NCBI RefSeq assembly: GCF_019426345.1
Contig: NZ_JAHLLW010000017.1
Span: forward strand, 1 to 64,000
DNA length: 64,000 bases
From: Marinomonas lutimaris
GTDB taxonomy: Bacteria; Pseudomonadota; Gammaproteobacteria; Pseudomonadales; Marinomonadaceae
Direction of reading: 5' to 3'
Of this stretch, positions 17,673-27,704 are shown one piece after another. Numbering within the stretch: position 1 is the first letter of the stretch; each line of letters opens with the position of its first letter. The position numbers and the translations under genes are program-made. A model generated the notes under the pieces. That model saw nothing but the letters and a program-made list of their open reading frames with translations. It did not search any database and was not told where the DNA came from.

Positions 17673-20600
17673 ATGGCAGAATACTATTGGTTGTTGGTGG
17701 CCTCTGCGTTTGTATTTATGATGCAAGCTGGTTTTTTGTGCTTAGAAAGTGGCCGTATCCGCAGTAAAAACAGCATTAACGTTGCCGCAAAAAACATATC
17801 TGATTTTATTATATCGACGACGTTATTTTGGTTGTTTGGCTTTGGCATCATGTTTGGTGACTCTGTTGCAGGGCTATTTGGCGCTAGCGATTTCTTTTTT
17901 GATGATCAGCACACGCCTTGGGAAATAAGCTTCTTTATTTTTCAGATGATGTTCTGTGGTACCGCTGCGACGCTCACTTCTGGAGCGGTTGCTGAGCGCA
18001 TGACATTTATCGGCTATTTGGCGATTACTGTAGTATTAAGTGCGTTTATTTATCCGATTGTCGGGCATTGGGCTTGGTCTGGTGTTTATCCTTCAGCAGG
18101 GCCTCAGGGGTGGCTTGAAGCACTTGGCTTTATCGATTTCGCAGGCTCTACCGTAGTGCACTCTGTTGGTGGTTGGGTTGCATTGGCTGCGATTATCATT
18201 ATAGGACCTCGCATGGGGCGTTTTGAAGAAGGCATCCGTTTACCGCCGGGTAATAATCTCCCGTTATCTGCTCTAGGTACATTACTAATTTGGTTTGGTT
18301 GGATTGGCTTTAATGGTGGTAGCACATTAGCGCTAACGGATGCCGTGCCAATGATCATACTAAATACCTTTATTTCTGCTGCTTGGGGCGCTCTTATTGC
18401 CGCAGGTATTAATTATTTCCGTGATGGTTACATTGAAGTCGGCTTTGTGCTGAACGGAACTATTGCCGGTTTGGTAGGTATTACCGCTTCTTGTCATGTC
18501 GTTTCACCTGGGGCGTCTGTTGTTATTGGCGCTGTTTCTGGTGTGGTGGTGTATTTCGGTAGTGTATTGATGGAGCGCAGTCGCTTAGATGATGCTCTCG
18601 ATGTGGTTCCTGCACATTTGTTTGCGGGTGTATGGGGGACTTTGAGCGTCGCTCTGTTTGGTCAAGCAGATAAAATTGATAATGGATTAGGGTTTGTAGA
18701 ACAGCTTGGGGTGCAAGCATTAGGTATTGTTGTTATTGGTATCTACTGCTTTGTGGTGGGTTATGCCTGTATGTGGTTGCTAAATCGCTTTATGCCACTA
18801 CGAGCAAGCAAAGAGCAAGAAGAGCAAGGTTTGAACGTCGCAGAGCATAGGGCGACAACTGAGCTATTTGATTTATTGACCTCCATGCAATACCAACAAA
18901 ATAATGCGGATTTTTCTACACCTGTACCAGAAGAGCCCTTTACGGAAGTAGGCCAGATTGCTCGAAAATACAATCAAGTTATTGACCGAGTAAGCACCGA
19001 AATTGCACAACGAGACGATGCTTTGATGCGCTTTCAAGAAAGTGAAATGCGTAAGTCTGCAATATTGAATTCTTCGATGGATTGTATCGTGACCATTAAC
19101 CGTTTTGGCTCTGTCATGGAATTTAATCCAGCGGCAGAACGAACATTTGGCTGTCTCAAAAAACAAGTTGAGGGTAAGAGCTTTATTGGTCTTTTTGTCC
19201 GTGAAGAAGATAGGAAAAAGATTTTTGAGAGCTTGAACTCCGGCTTCTCAACGTCAAATGGCTTGATTCTTAATCGACGAAATCCATTTCGATTACAGCG
19301 AAGTCCTAGCAATGATTTTCCAGCTGAAATTGCGATTACTAAGGCGAATGCAGACTCTTCACAAGAAAGTGAGTACACACTTCATATTAGGGACATGACT
19401 CGTCATGTAAAGTTACAGGAGCGCTTGAAGTTTCTAGCGTACAGCGATCCTTTGACCAGTTTATATAATCGAACTTATTTAATGGATTCCCTTATTAGCG
19501 CTTTGCTCTTTGCTACTAAACAGAAAACGTCCGTTGGATTGCTGTTTTTAGATTTGGATAATTTCAAGATTATTAATGATACGTTAGGGCATAAAGCGGG
19601 TGATGAGTTGTTGTGTGAAGTGGCAAGGCGTTTAATTGCAGTGTCTGATCAGTTTGATGTTATTGCTCGTTGGGGCGGCGACGAATTCGTCTTTATGATG
19701 ACGGAAGATGTCACCGAAAGTCGTTTGGCGAAGCGAGCGCAACAAATTTTAGAGGCCATGCGAGCTCCTGTACATTTGAACGAGCAATATTTTACGATCC
19801 CAACGAGTATCGGTATTGCCTATACCGGCGAGCAAAGTTTGGATGCCGACAAGCTTATTCAGCAAGCCGACATCGCTATGTATTGGGCGAAGGAAAAAGG
19901 CCGTGATAATGCACAATTCTTTACTCCTGAAATGGCCAATATTGTTACGAAAAAATTTGGCTTCGAGAAAGAAATTAATGATGCGCTTGCATCTGAACAG
20001 TTTTCTTTGGTTTTTCAACCCAAAGTCTTTATGGAGAAAACTAATATCCTTGGTTTGGAGGCGCTGATCCGTTGGAATCATCCGACCAAAGGCCTTATTT
20101 CTCCCGCTGACTTTATTCCAATGGCAGAAGAATCTAACTTGATCTCTAGAATTGATGAATGGGTGATTGATCAAGCGTTACAGCAGCAAAAAGCGTGGCG
20201 TGACCAAGGTTTGCTGATTGTCCCTATTGCGGTGAATCTTTCTGGTCGCCATCTGGTGTCCGAGTCTCTCGTGCCTTATATCTCACAGAAGCTGAGCGAT
20301 TACGGTATTGATGGATCTTTACTAGAGATTGAAATTACCGAAGGGGTTCTGCTGCAGGATATTCAGCGTTGTATTGAAGTAATGGCAGAGCTGAAAGCAC
20401 TAGACATCAGAATCTCGGTAGATGATTTTGGCACAGGGTATTCATCGCTCAGTTATTTGAAGCGCTTACCCCTGGATATTTTGAAAATTGACCAATCATT
20501 CGTTGACGAATGCGATACTCATACCGAAGATGCTAAGATCTGCGAAACTATTATTCATTTGGCGCGTAGTTTAGAACTAGTGATTGTTGCGGAAGGTGTT

Positions 20601-20729
20601 GAAACCGCTCCGCAAGCTGAGATGTTGAAATCTTTAGGATGTGAGATCTTTCAGGGTTACTACTATCATAAGCCCATGATAAGTTCAGATATTGCCAAAC
20701 TTCTTATGGTTGATCCTGCGGCGCTTTAG
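17673..20729 (+). CDS. Ammonium transporter-PAS-GGDEF-EAL fusion protein
   Basis: I start at ATG 17673, preceded by TTAGGA at six bases; ATG 17667 is two codons earlier. The 1018-residue protein begins with a complete Amt domain (about 1-390, roughly 11 membrane segments) with both pore histidines ('TVVHSVGG' near 163 and 'VVPAHLFAG') and a 'WIGFNGGS' segment. A charged linker, a PAS domain (about 450-560), a GGDEF domain with intact 'RWGGDEF' (GGDEF at 668-672) and an EAL domain (EAL at 796-798) follow. The EAL part keeps 'EITEG', 'DDFGTGYSS', 'LKID' and 'AEGVET', so phosphodiesterase activity is plausible. The RxxD inhibitory site is replaced by DQFD. I infer an ammonium-responsive c-di-GMP enzyme. 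It overlaps the convergent mrpG by 26 bp. Confidence 0.92.
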   Translation: MAEYYWLLVASAFVFMMQAGFLCLESGRIRSKNSINVAAKNISDFIISTTLFWLFGFGIMFGDSVAGLFGASDFFFDDQHTPWEISFFIFQMMFCGTAATLTSGAVAERMTFIGYLAITVVLSAFIYPIVGHWAWSGVYPSAGPQGWLEALGFIDFAGSTVVHSVGGWVALAAIIIIGPRMGRFEEGIRLPPGNNLPLSALGTLLIWFGWIGFNGGSTLALTDAVPMIILNTFISAAWGALIAAGINYFRDGYIEVGFVLNGTIAGLVGITASCHVVSPGASVVIGAVSGVVVYFGSVLMERSRLDDALDVVPAHLFAGVWGTLSVALFGQADKIDNGLGFVEQLGVQALGIVVIGIYCFVVGYACMWLLNRFMPLRASKEQEEQGLNVAEHRATTELFDLLTSMQYQQNNADFSTPVPEEPFTEVGQIARKYNQVIDRVSTEIAQRDDALMRFQESEMRKSAILNSSMDCIVTINRFGSVMEFNPAAERTFGCLKKQVEGKSFIGLFVREEDRKKIFESLNSGFSTSNGLILNRRNPFRLQRSPSNDFPAEIAITKANADSSQESEYTLHIRDMTRHVKLQERLKFLAYSDPLTSLYNRTYLMDSLISALLFATKQKTSVGLLFLDLDNFKIINDTLGHKAGDELLCEVARRLIAVSDQFDVIARWGGDEFVFMMTEDVTESRLAKRAQQILEAMRAPVHLNEQYFTIPTSIGIAYTGEQSLDADKLIQQADIAMYWAKEKGRDNAQFFTPEMANIVTKKFGFEKEINDALASEQFSLVFQPKVFMEKTNILGLEALIRWNHPTKGLISPADFIPMAEESNLISRIDEWVIDQALQQQKAWRDQGLLIVPIAVNLSGRHLVSESLVPYISQKLSDYGIDGSLLEIEITEGVLLQDIQRCIEVMAELKALDIRISVDDFGTGYSSLSYLKRLPLDILKIDQSFVDECDTHTEDAKICETIIHLARSLELVIVAEGVETAPQAEMLKSLGCEIFQGYYYHKPMISSDIAKLLMVDPAAL

Positions 20730-21081
20730 GTGTTTCTCGGTCGCGGATCGTGTCCATAAGCTCTTGGTTTCGAGTTTTTTCAATGGGGTTAATACGATAG
20801 TGCAGCGCTGTCTTAGCTATCATATTTGCCGCTACAGGTGCTGTAATTAGCAGAAATAAAGTAATCAAAAACTCTTGGATGGATAGGAATCCTTTCAAGT
20901 GGCTTTGAAAAATCATCGAGGCTACCAAAACACCAGTAATTCCCAATGTTGATGCTTTTGTTGGACTGTGCAAACGCATATATATATCAGGCAAACGAGC
21001 AAGCCCGTATGAACCAATCAACAGAAACGCACCGCCAATAAGTAAAGACACACAGATGATAATTTCGAGATAAAAAGGCAT
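20704..21081 (-). CDS. mrpG: Mrp-type Na+/H+ antiporter subunit G
   Basis: This 125-residue protein has three hydrophobic segments and the subunit G core 'GLARLPDIYMRLHSPTKASTLGITG'. It is the last gene of the mrpAB-C-D-E-F-G operon, and its 3' end overlaps the end of the convergent Amt-GGDEF-EAL gene by 26 bp. The subunit is needed for the antiporter complex, though its individual role is unclear. The hydrophilic C-terminus (about 30 residues) is longer than in compact homologues. Confidence 0.93.
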   Translation of the reverse strand: MPFYLEIIICVSLLIGGAFLLIGSYGLARLPDIYMRLHSPTKASTLGITGVLVASMIFQSHLKGFLSIQEFLITLFLLITAPVAANMIAKTALHYRINPIEKTRNQELMDTIRDRETPKAPQDQP

Positions 21082-21090
21082 AACTGATCC

Positions 21091-21360
21091 TTATTCTATA
21101 ATGTCGCCGCGAAGTAAGTATTTACATAGAGCTGCTGTACTGACAAACCCTAGCATGGCAATTAATAGCGCCGCTTCAAAATACAATGCGCTTTCTACAT
21201 AAATGCCGTAGAGCAAAATCAAAGCAATAGCGTTTATGTACATGGTATCTAGCGCCAAAATCCTGTCCGATAAAGTTGGGCCTTTTAAGAGGCGCCATAA
21301 ATTCAAAATCAACGCGATGCAAATACACACCGCCACTATGGTGATGGTTATCTTTAGCAT
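21091..21360 (-). CDS. mrpF: Mrp-type Na+/H+ antiporter subunit F
   Basis: This 89-residue protein has three membrane segments and the typical 'RLLKGPTLSDRILALDTMYINAIALI' core of MnhF/PhaF. It overlaps the end of mrpE by seven bases and precedes mrpG by nine, consistent with translational coupling in a single operon. Confidence 0.93.
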   Translation of the reverse strand: MLKITITIVAVCICIALILNLWRLLKGPTLSDRILALDTMYINAIALILLYGIYVESALYFEAALLIAMLGFVSTAALCKYLLRGDIIE

Positions 21361-21839
21361 CCAAATATCTCCTTGATTGGCTTCTCATAGCGTTGCTTAA
21401 CCGATTTAATCAGTTCAGCTTCGTCATCTAGGTGAAGTGAATGGACATATAGCCACGCTTTGTCTTTCGATACTTCTGCGCTCACGGTTCCTGGTGTAAG
21501 AGATACGGTACTGGCTAAAATTGTGATGCCTAAGTCTGAATCGATATTGATCGGAATCGCGACAAAGCCAGGTGTTAGTTTCTTGATTGGGCCAATAATC
21601 AGTAACGCCACTTGCACATTGGCGGTCAAAATATCTTTTAACACCATGAGTACATAACGAATCGCCAGCCAAGGTTTAAGAATCTTTGGGTGTTCATCAC
21701 GCATACTGTTTACTAGTAACGGAATGGTGATCGCAAAGAAAACCGCCAGCACCATATGGCCAGCACTAACCGAATTGTTCAATAACAGCCAAACTACAAA
21801 CAGTAGTAGGCTGTGGAATGGCATAGGGAATAACTTCAT
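21354..21839 (-). CDS. mrpE: Mrp-type Na+/H+ antiporter subunit E
   Basis: This 161-residue membrane protein has N-terminal membrane helices and a conserved cytoplasmic half, 'FVAIPINIDSDLGITILASTVSLTPGTVSAEVSKD', typical of MnhE/PhaE. Its ATG overlaps the TGA of mrpD (ATGA arrangement), indicating translational coupling. Confidence 0.94.
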   Translation of the reverse strand: MKLFPMPFHSLLLFVVWLLLNNSVSAGHMVLAVFFAITIPLLVNSMRDEHPKILKPWLAIRYVLMVLKDILTANVQVALLIIGPIKKLTPGFVAIPINIDSDLGITILASTVSLTPGTVSAEVSKDKAWLYVHSLHLDDEAELIKSVKQRYEKPIKEIFGC

Positions 21840-23347
21840 TGTGCTACTCCTGGTAATAAAGCATAAGCAGAAGCTTGGATGTCGTGAAGATAATGTGCTG
21901 CTTGTTGAGTGAATTCACTGATATCGCCACCAAATATAACCAGAATTGGAGACGCTAGTAACAATAATCCGATACCCATTATTTCAGTGGTTTTAGCAGG
22001 TTCTGCTTCTGCAGCTACATTGCCATTGTGACGCCAGAATAGCGTTGTGCCAGCTCTTGAGAAAGTAATCAATGCCGCCAAGCTACCAATTAGAATCAAC
22101 GGCCAAACCCACATAGTTTGCGCCGAAGACTGTGTTGCTTGCAGTATCATAATTTTGCCAACAAACCCAGATAATGGTGGCATACCTATTAACGCTAAGG
22201 CAGAAATTGCAAACGCAAAGCCTAGTAATCTAGGTTGAATAAAAGGACGAGATCGAACAAAACGGTCTTCAGCTTTGCCGCGTTGGCGAGACATAACATC
22301 GGCTAGTAAAAATAATCCTGCTGATGCTAAGGTGCTGTGCACCATGTAATACAGAGCCGCAGAGGTTGCGGCTTCAGAATTGATTGCAGCACAAGCAAGC
22401 AAACTGCCACTGGAGATAATAACTAAATTTGCGCTAAGCGTTTTGATTCCAGGACTTGCGAATACACCTATGGTACCAATGGTGATAGTTAACAAAGCCA
22501 TTGGCCATAACCAAGGAGTGGCAATATTGGCTAATTCGCCAGCATCGTCGCCAAAAATCACTGTGTAGACACGGAAAATGCTGTAAATCCCCACCTTAGT
22601 CATAATGGCAAATAGCGCCGCGACTGGCGCACTAGCGCTAGCGTAGGTTTTCGGTAACCAAAAATGCATTGGTAACATGGCCGCTTTTAAGCCAAATACA
22701 ACTAATAATAACAATGCACCGGTTTTTGCTAATGTCGCGGTTTCACCTTGCAGTTGGCCGACTTTGATTGCCATGTCTGCCATATTCAGTGTTCCAAGCG
22801 TGCCATATAGAATGCCAAGACCGAACAAGAATAGGCTAGAACCAACAAGGTTAAGAATAACATAGTGCAGAGCGGCTTGAGTTTTCTGCTTGCCACCAGC
22901 ATGGATTAATAGTGCGTAGGAAGCGATTAACAGGACTTCGAAAAAGACGAATAAGTTAAAAATGTCGCCCGTTAAGAAAGCACCGTTGATGCCCATGATT
23001 TGGAACATAAACAAAGGATGAAAATACGCACCGCCTTTGTCTTGTCCTGCTACTGAATAAAGCATCACGCAGAAAGCCAAAAAAGCAGTTAATAGCACAA
23101 GAAGGCTAGAAACTTTGTCTGCAACTAATGCAATACCAAAAGGCGCTTGCCAGCCACCTAGGGCATAAAGCTGAACTCCTTCGGTATTTATTTGATAAAG
23201 CAAAGCGGCTGATGAAATCAGTAAAAATAAGGTGCCGACAATCGATGTGATACGTTGTGAATTGATATCCCGAGATATTGGCGGCAACAACATGATGGCG
23301 CCAAATAGCAAAGGAATCAGAATTGGAAAAATGCTCAAGTGCTGCAT
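21836..23347 (-). CDS. mrpD: Mrp-type Na+/H+ antiporter subunit D
   Basis: This 503-residue polytopic protein is homologous to the proton-pumping NuoN/NuoM subunits of complex I. It shows 'MGINGAFLTGDIFNLFVFFEVLLIASYALL', with the conserved membrane glutamate, and 'LPMHFWLPKTYASASAPVAALFAIMTKVGIYSI', with the conserved His/Lys positions of the proton channel. The start codon directly follows the mrpC stop. Together with MrpA it forms the ion-translocating part of the complex. Confidence 0.96.
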   Translation of the reverse strand: MQHLSIFPILIPLLFGAIMLLPPISRDINSQRITSIVGTLFLLISSAALLYQINTEGVQLYALGGWQAPFGIALVADKVSSLLVLLTAFLAFCVMLYSVAGQDKGGAYFHPLFMFQIMGINGAFLTGDIFNLFVFFEVLLIASYALLIHAGGKQKTQAALHYVILNLVGSSLFLFGLGILYGTLGTLNMADMAIKVGQLQGETATLAKTGALLLLVVFGLKAAMLPMHFWLPKTYASASAPVAALFAIMTKVGIYSIFRVYTVIFGDDAGELANIATPWLWPMALLTITIGTIGVFASPGIKTLSANLVIISSGSLLACAAINSEAATSAALYYMVHSTLASAGLFLLADVMSRQRGKAEDRFVRSRPFIQPRLLGFAFAISALALIGMPPLSGFVGKIMILQATQSSAQTMWVWPLILIGSLAALITFSRAGTTLFWRHNGNVAAEAEPAKTTEIMGIGLLLLASPILVIFGGDISEFTQQAAHYLHDIQASAYALLPGVAQ

Positions 23348-23713
23348 TTATTGGTTTCCTCCTGATTTTTGCGAAGCATCGCCGGGTTGTGCTGGCAAAG
23401 TGCCATCAACATGGTCATTGCCTAAATCAGCACGAGCACGCATTGCTAAAATCACTGCAAAGGCTGTCATCGCAAAACCAATAACAATAGCCGTTAGCAC
23501 TAACGCCTGAGGAAGTGGGTCGCTGTATTGCTCAGACTCGCCCAGAACAGCTGCGGCATTGAGTTTTAGTCTGCCGCTGGCAAACAAGAACAAGTTCACT
23601 GCGTAAGACAATAGAGTTAAGCCGATAACGACGGAAAAAGTGCGGCCTCGTAATGCAAGAAAGATTCCGCAGGCTGTTAATAAGCCAACGCAAAACGCGT
23701 ATAAACCTTCCAT
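23348..23713 (-). CDS. mrpC: Mrp-type Na+/H+ antiporter subunit C
   Basis: This 121-residue, three-helix protein is homologous to NuoK. It keeps 'LTLLSYAVNLFLFASGRLKL' and 'DPLPQALVLTAIVIGFAMTAFAVIL', the subunit C signature. Its ATG overlaps the TAA stop of mrpAB. The C-terminal tail after residue 100 is hydrophilic. Confidence 0.95.
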   Translation of the reverse strand: MEGLYAFCVGLLTACGIFLALRGRTFSVVIGLTLLSYAVNLFLFASGRLKLNAAAVLGESEQYSDPLPQALVLTAIVIGFAMTAFAVILAMRARADLGNDHVDGTLPAQPGDASQKSGGNQ

Positions 23714-26511
23714 TAATCATGCTCCTTTTGAATAGGACGCTCACTGGTGGTCAATTGACCTAGATTGGCAAGAATCAACATAGTTGCACCAACCACAGTA
23801 AGGAAAACACCAAGATCAAAAACCATGGCACTGGCTAATTCGAATTTGCCAATCACTGGTAAGTAGAAGTAATCAAACCAAGATGACAAGAAAGTATGAC
23901 CAAAGACCCAGCTACCCAAACCACTTAGGGTTGCGATACCAATGCCTGAACCAATCATGATTTGATAATCCAGCTTGAGACGAGTCTTAATCCAGTCAAC
24001 GCCGTGCGCCACATACTGCTGAATAATGGCAACCGATGTAATTAAACCGGCGATAAAGCCACCCCCCGGCATGTTGTGCCCGCGTAAGAAAATATACGCA
24101 GATACTAAAAGTGCTAATGGCAACAAACTCTGTGAAATCACAGCTAAAAGAATCGGGTAGCGATCTTCCGACCAAGCCAAGCCATTATCGTTGCTAGAAG
24201 GCATATAAAGACGCATTTTAGCGATTAACTTGTAAATCCCTAGTGCGGCAATCCCCAATACGGTTATTTCACCAAGGGTATCAAAGCCACGGAAATCCAC
24301 CAAAATCACGTTTACAATATTGGTCCCACCGCCACCAGTTTTACTGTTCTCGGTAAAAAAGGTCGAAATCGTATCGAGAGGGCGAGTCATCAAGGCATAA
24401 GAAATAGTACCGACCACGCCACCAATTAACGACGCGAGACTCAAGTCTCGAACGACGCGACGAGGAGAGGATTCTTTTGGTGTATTTTGTGGCAAAAAGA
24501 ACAGCGCCAAAATCAATAAGATCACCGTCACAACTTCAACCGAAAGCTGAGTAAGCGCCAAATCAGGGGCTGAAAACTGAGCGAATGCTAACGAAACAAT
24601 CAAACCTACAACAGACAGGGTGAGCAAAGCGATAACCCGTCTTCTGTGCCATACCACGGTAGCTAAAGCGGAAACGCATAGCAGCACAGCGCAAGTGATA
24701 GACAATGCATCAAGAGGTATCTCAGGACGTTGTCCTGCAGTTGTATTTAGCTTCATCAAGGTCGATGCCGTCATCACGATGGCGAAAGCTAAGACAAAGA
24801 AAATATAGCGCTGTAATGAACCGTTCTCTGTGAAAGCAATAATGCGGCTGGCTTTGTTTGTCAGGTATTGAACCACTCCCTCAAACACCAATTTAGGATC
24901 ACTGGTTGGAAATTGCGCTTGGAACTTAAACATGTGAGAGCGGTTGTGATACATGTACAAACCGCCAATCAAGGCAATCAAACTCATTAATAGAGGGAAG
25001 TTAAAACCATGCCAAATGGCAAGGCTATAAGTGGGGGCCGGACCATTTAACGTTGCACCAGCGGCAGCAAATAATAGGTCGCCAACGATTAAGCTTGGGA
25101 AAATACCGACAACCAAACAAAGTCCAACCAAAATCTCTACTGGTACGCGCATGTAACGTGGTGGCTCATGAGGGGTTTTAGGTAAGTTAATTGGCTCACC
25201 ATTAAAGAACACATCGTGAATAAAGCGCATTGAGTAAGCAACGGCAAATACGCCGCCTAAAGTCGCCAGTACTGGAATAAACCAAGACAAAGAGCCAAGC
25301 GATGCCTGATGCAAGGTTTCAGTGAAGAACATCTCTTTCGACAAGAAGCCATTCATCAATGGCACGCCAGCCATGGATGCAGATGCCACCATAGCCAAAG
25401 TCGCCGTATAAGGCATGTATTTCCAGAGACCATTTAACTGACGCATATCGCGGGAGCCAGATTCATGATCAATAATACCTGCCGCCATAAATAAAGACGC
25501 TTTAAAAATGGCGTGGTTGATAATATGGAAGATGGCCGCTACGGCGGCAAGGTCTGTCCCCATGCCGAGTAATAAGGTAATCAAACCTAAATGACTGATG
25601 GTCGAGTTAGCCAACAGCCCTTTTAAATCATGTTGGAATATCGCGATGTACGCGCCGACAAGGAAAGTAGCAAGACCAGTAAGGCTAACGATCAAGAACC
25701 AAAGGTCAGTATCCGCCAGCGCTGGATAAAACCGCGCCATCAAGAAAATACCAGCTTTTACCATTGTGGCAGAATGTAGGTACGCACTTACTGGTGTTGG
25801 TGCAGCCATGGCATTAGGTAACCAGAAGTGGAATGGAAACTGCGCAGACTTAGTGAAAGCACCAAGTAAAACCAAAACAACAATAATTGGGTAATTAGCA
25901 CTGGCTTTAATTAATTCTCCACTGTCTAAAACATCTTGAAGGCTAAAACTGCCAACCGTGTTTCCTAGAATTAGCAAACCAGCTAATAACGCCAAGCCGC
26001 CAGCGCCAGTAACCGTCAGCGCCATTCTAGCGCCTTTTCGCGCTTCCGTTTTGTGTCCCCAGAAGCTGATCAACAAGAAGGAACTAATGCTTGTTAATTC
26101 CCAGAAAAACCACAGCTGAATCAAGTTATCAGACAGCACCACACCGAGCATGGCGAACATAAAAAGGATTAGGTAAGAGTAAAACTTACCAATGGAATCT
26201 TTCGCTGATAAATAATAGCGGGCATACAGAATAACCAGTAAACCAATGCCCAGAATCAAAATAGAGAATAACAGCGCCAAGCCATCCAAACGGAAGGCCA
26301 GCTCTAATCCGATGGCTGGTATCCAAGGAATTGCCGCGAGAAAACGTTCCCCTTGGAAAATATCACCAGCATGAGTAAGGACTAAAAAGAGAGTTAAAGC
26401 AGGTAATGCAGCTGTCATAAACGCACAAGCGGTGCGACTAAAGCGAGCGGTAATAAGCGGGATTAACGTACCTAATAAAGGAAGAAAAGGTAGCCAAATA
26501 AGTGAGCTCAA
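23713..26511 (-). CDS. mrpA: Fused Mrp Na+/H+ antiporter subunits A and B
   Basis: I start at TTG 26511 because AAGGAG lies eight bases upstream; TTG 26517 is only two bases from it. The 932-residue protein joins a NuoL-like MrpA domain ('[27 protein letters not shown]', '[17 protein letters not shown]') to an MrpB domain at the end ('[24 protein letters not shown]', about residues 815-925). AB fusion plus six genes is the group 2 (Pha/Sha) layout known from pseudomonads, rhizobia and vibrios. The complex exchanges cytoplasmic Na+ for external H+ and supports alkaline and salt tolerance. This is the first gene of the operon; its promoter must lie in the 300-bp gap upstream. Confidence 0.96.
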   Translation of the reverse strand: MSSLIWLPFLPLLGTLIPLITARFSRTACAFMTAALPALTLFLVLTHAGDIFQGERFLAAIPWIPAIGLELAFRLDGLALLFSILILGIGLLVILYARYYLSAKDSIGKFYSYLILFMFAMLGVVLSDNLIQLWFFWELTSISSFLLISFWGHKTEARKGARMALTVTGAGGLALLAGLLILGNTVGSFSLQDVLDSGELIKASANYPIIVVLVLLGAFTKSAQFPFHFWLPNAMAAPTPVSAYLHSATMVKAGIFLMARFYPALADTDLWFLIVSLTGLATFLVGAYIAIFQHDLKGLLANSTISHLGLITLLLGMGTDLAAVAAIFHIINHAIFKASLFMAAGIIDHESGSRDMRQLNGLWKYMPYTATLAMVASASMAGVPLMNGFLSKEMFFTETLHQASLGSLSWFIPVLATLGGVFAVAYSMRFIHDVFFNGEPINLPKTPHEPPRYMRVPVEILVGLCLVVGIFPSLIVGDLLFAAAGATLNGPAPTYSLAIWHGFNFPLLMSLIALIGGLYMYHNRSHMFKFQAQFPTSDPKLVFEGVVQYLTNKASRIIAFTENGSLQRYIFFVLAFAIVMTASTLMKLNTTAGQRPEIPLDALSITCAVLLCVSALATVVWHRRRVIALLTLSVVGLIVSLAFAQFSAPDLALTQLSVEVVTVILLILALFFLPQNTPKESSPRRVVRDLSLASLIGGVVGTISYALMTRPLDTISTFFTENSKTGGGGTNIVNVILVDFRGFDTLGEITVLGIAALGIYKLIAKMRLYMPSSNDNGLAWSEDRYPILLAVISQSLLPLALLVSAYIFLRGHNMPGGGFIAGLITSVAIIQQYVAHGVDWIKTRLKLDYQIMIGSGIGIATLSGLGSWVFGHTFLSSWFDYFYLPVIGKFELASAMVFDLGVFLTVVGATMLILANLGQLTTSERPIQKEHD

Positions 26512-26822
26512 GGGCAAAACTCCTTTCTAGTGAGCGGCAATATAGTTTGAATGTACTGTGCGAGCATGGTTGTTGTCCTAACAATCGTTCTCTAAATGTG
26601 ATTATTTAAAAGAGTTCATTCTACAAATAAGAAGAGTAATGATCCTGTAAGCATAGCCTTTTATCAATCTAATCAATAGCCTAAAACCACTGGCATATGA
26701 AAAGTATCATAAATTAGTGACAACAATAAGTAAGCATAAGAAAGCAAGCAGCAGAAAAAGTTCCGCTGCTTGCTAAAGAAAGGCGCTGGTTTTGTCTGTC
26801 TATCAGACTAAATAAAGAGTCG
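26512..26822. other. Intergenic region upstream of the mrp operon
   Basis: This 311-bp stretch contains the mrp promoter region and, at its right side, the terminator of the Yip1-like gene. I see no extra gene in it. Confidence 0.5.
26736..26774 (-). terminator. Probable terminator of the Yip1-like gene
   Basis: A 10-bp stem AGCAAGCAGC (26743-26752) / GCTGCTTGCT (26765-26774) is followed on the minus strand by TTTCTT. It lies about 50 bp past the stop codon of the minus-strand gene. Confidence 0.6.
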
Positions 26823-27434
26823 TTATTGGAAGAAGCTCCACACAATGCTGTGTTCAGAACCGAGACTCCAAAGTAGTACCACAGCAGCCAACAAAGCCTC
26901 TAACACTAAAACCCCTATACCAAGCGTGGTACTAGAGAGAATAAAACCTTGTTTATGGCTGATGCCCAAGAAGCTCGGCGTGCCGCGATACAATAGGTAA
27001 CCTGTATAAGCGACACCTGTCACACAAGCGAGCAAACATAGCCAAATGATTGGATAAATAGCAAAGATACCGCTTAAAAACATGGGTGTAGCAATATACC
27101 CCGCAAACACTATACATTCTTGACGAGGAGGGCGATTCGGGAAGTTTCGCGCCATCCAATGAATTAGACTACCGACCATCGCTACAGCGACAAGAATCAG
27201 AGCATAAAACAGCACGCCTAAACCAAGGCCATCCATAAAAGACACCTTGATGGCTTCGTCACCTCCGAACGTCCAACCAAATTGCGTCGTACCGATAAAG
27301 GTACTGACAACAGGAATGGCCGCCATCCAAAGAACATGATGTAAGTACAGATGGCTTACTGACTCATGCTCCTTATTTATTTCGCGCCACTCTTTATCTG
27401 GATGATGAATAAGACCCCAAACATGATTGATCAT
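26823..27434 (-). CDS. Yip1-domain inner membrane protein
   Basis: I start at ATG 27434 because GGGGGA sits five bases upstream; GTG 27452 would add six residues. The 203-residue protein has about five hydrophobic segments and the N-terminal pattern 'MINHVWGLIHHPDKEWREI' that opens many bacterial Yip1-domain proteins. Residues such as 'ECIVFAGYIATPMFLSGIFAIYP' match the Yip1 core. The bacterial function is unknown. It is not in an operon: the mrp genes downstream have their own gap and a probable terminator intervenes. Confidence 0.75.
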   Translation of the reverse strand: MINHVWGLIHHPDKEWREINKEHESVSHLYLHHVLWMAAIPVVSTFIGTTQFGWTFGGDEAIKVSFMDGLGLGVLFYALILVAVAMVGSLIHWMARNFPNRPPRQECIVFAGYIATPMFLSGIFAIYPIIWLCLLACVTGVAYTGYLLYRGTPSFLGISHKQGFILSSTTLGIGVLVLEALLAAVVLLWSLGSEHSIVWSFFQ

Positions 27435-27658
27435 GGATTCCCCCTGTCTCACAACGTGAGCATAATGGATTTGGAAAAAGTCCTGATACAGCCACGCCCA
27501 AACAAAAGTGGCTTATATACAGTATAGATGGATACGCAGAAATAGACTGAAAAGATGATAACGTTTTTTTATAAGTACTCAGTTGCTCAGACTATTTAGT
27601 AGTAAGCGGAACGAGCAGGAAAGCACAGTAGATGGAGAAATAGATAAATAATAAACTG

Positions 27659-27689
27659 AACAAGCTAGGTGAGCCGCACCTAGCTTGTT
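27659..27689 (-). terminator. Hairpin downstream of the lipoprotein gene
   Basis: A 13-bp perfect stem AACAAGCTAGGTG / CACCTAGCTTGTT with the loop AGCCG lies 15 bp past the minus-strand stop. The T content after it is discontinuous, so termination efficiency is uncertain. Confidence 0.6.
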
Positions 27690-27704
27690 GTTTCTAGATG
27701 ACTT

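Noticed and set aside
21424..21672. Long antisense ORFs throughout the mrp operon and other genes
   Set aside because: They lie opposite strongly recognised proteins in a GC-moderate genome and have no recognisable domains; they are reading-frame shadows.
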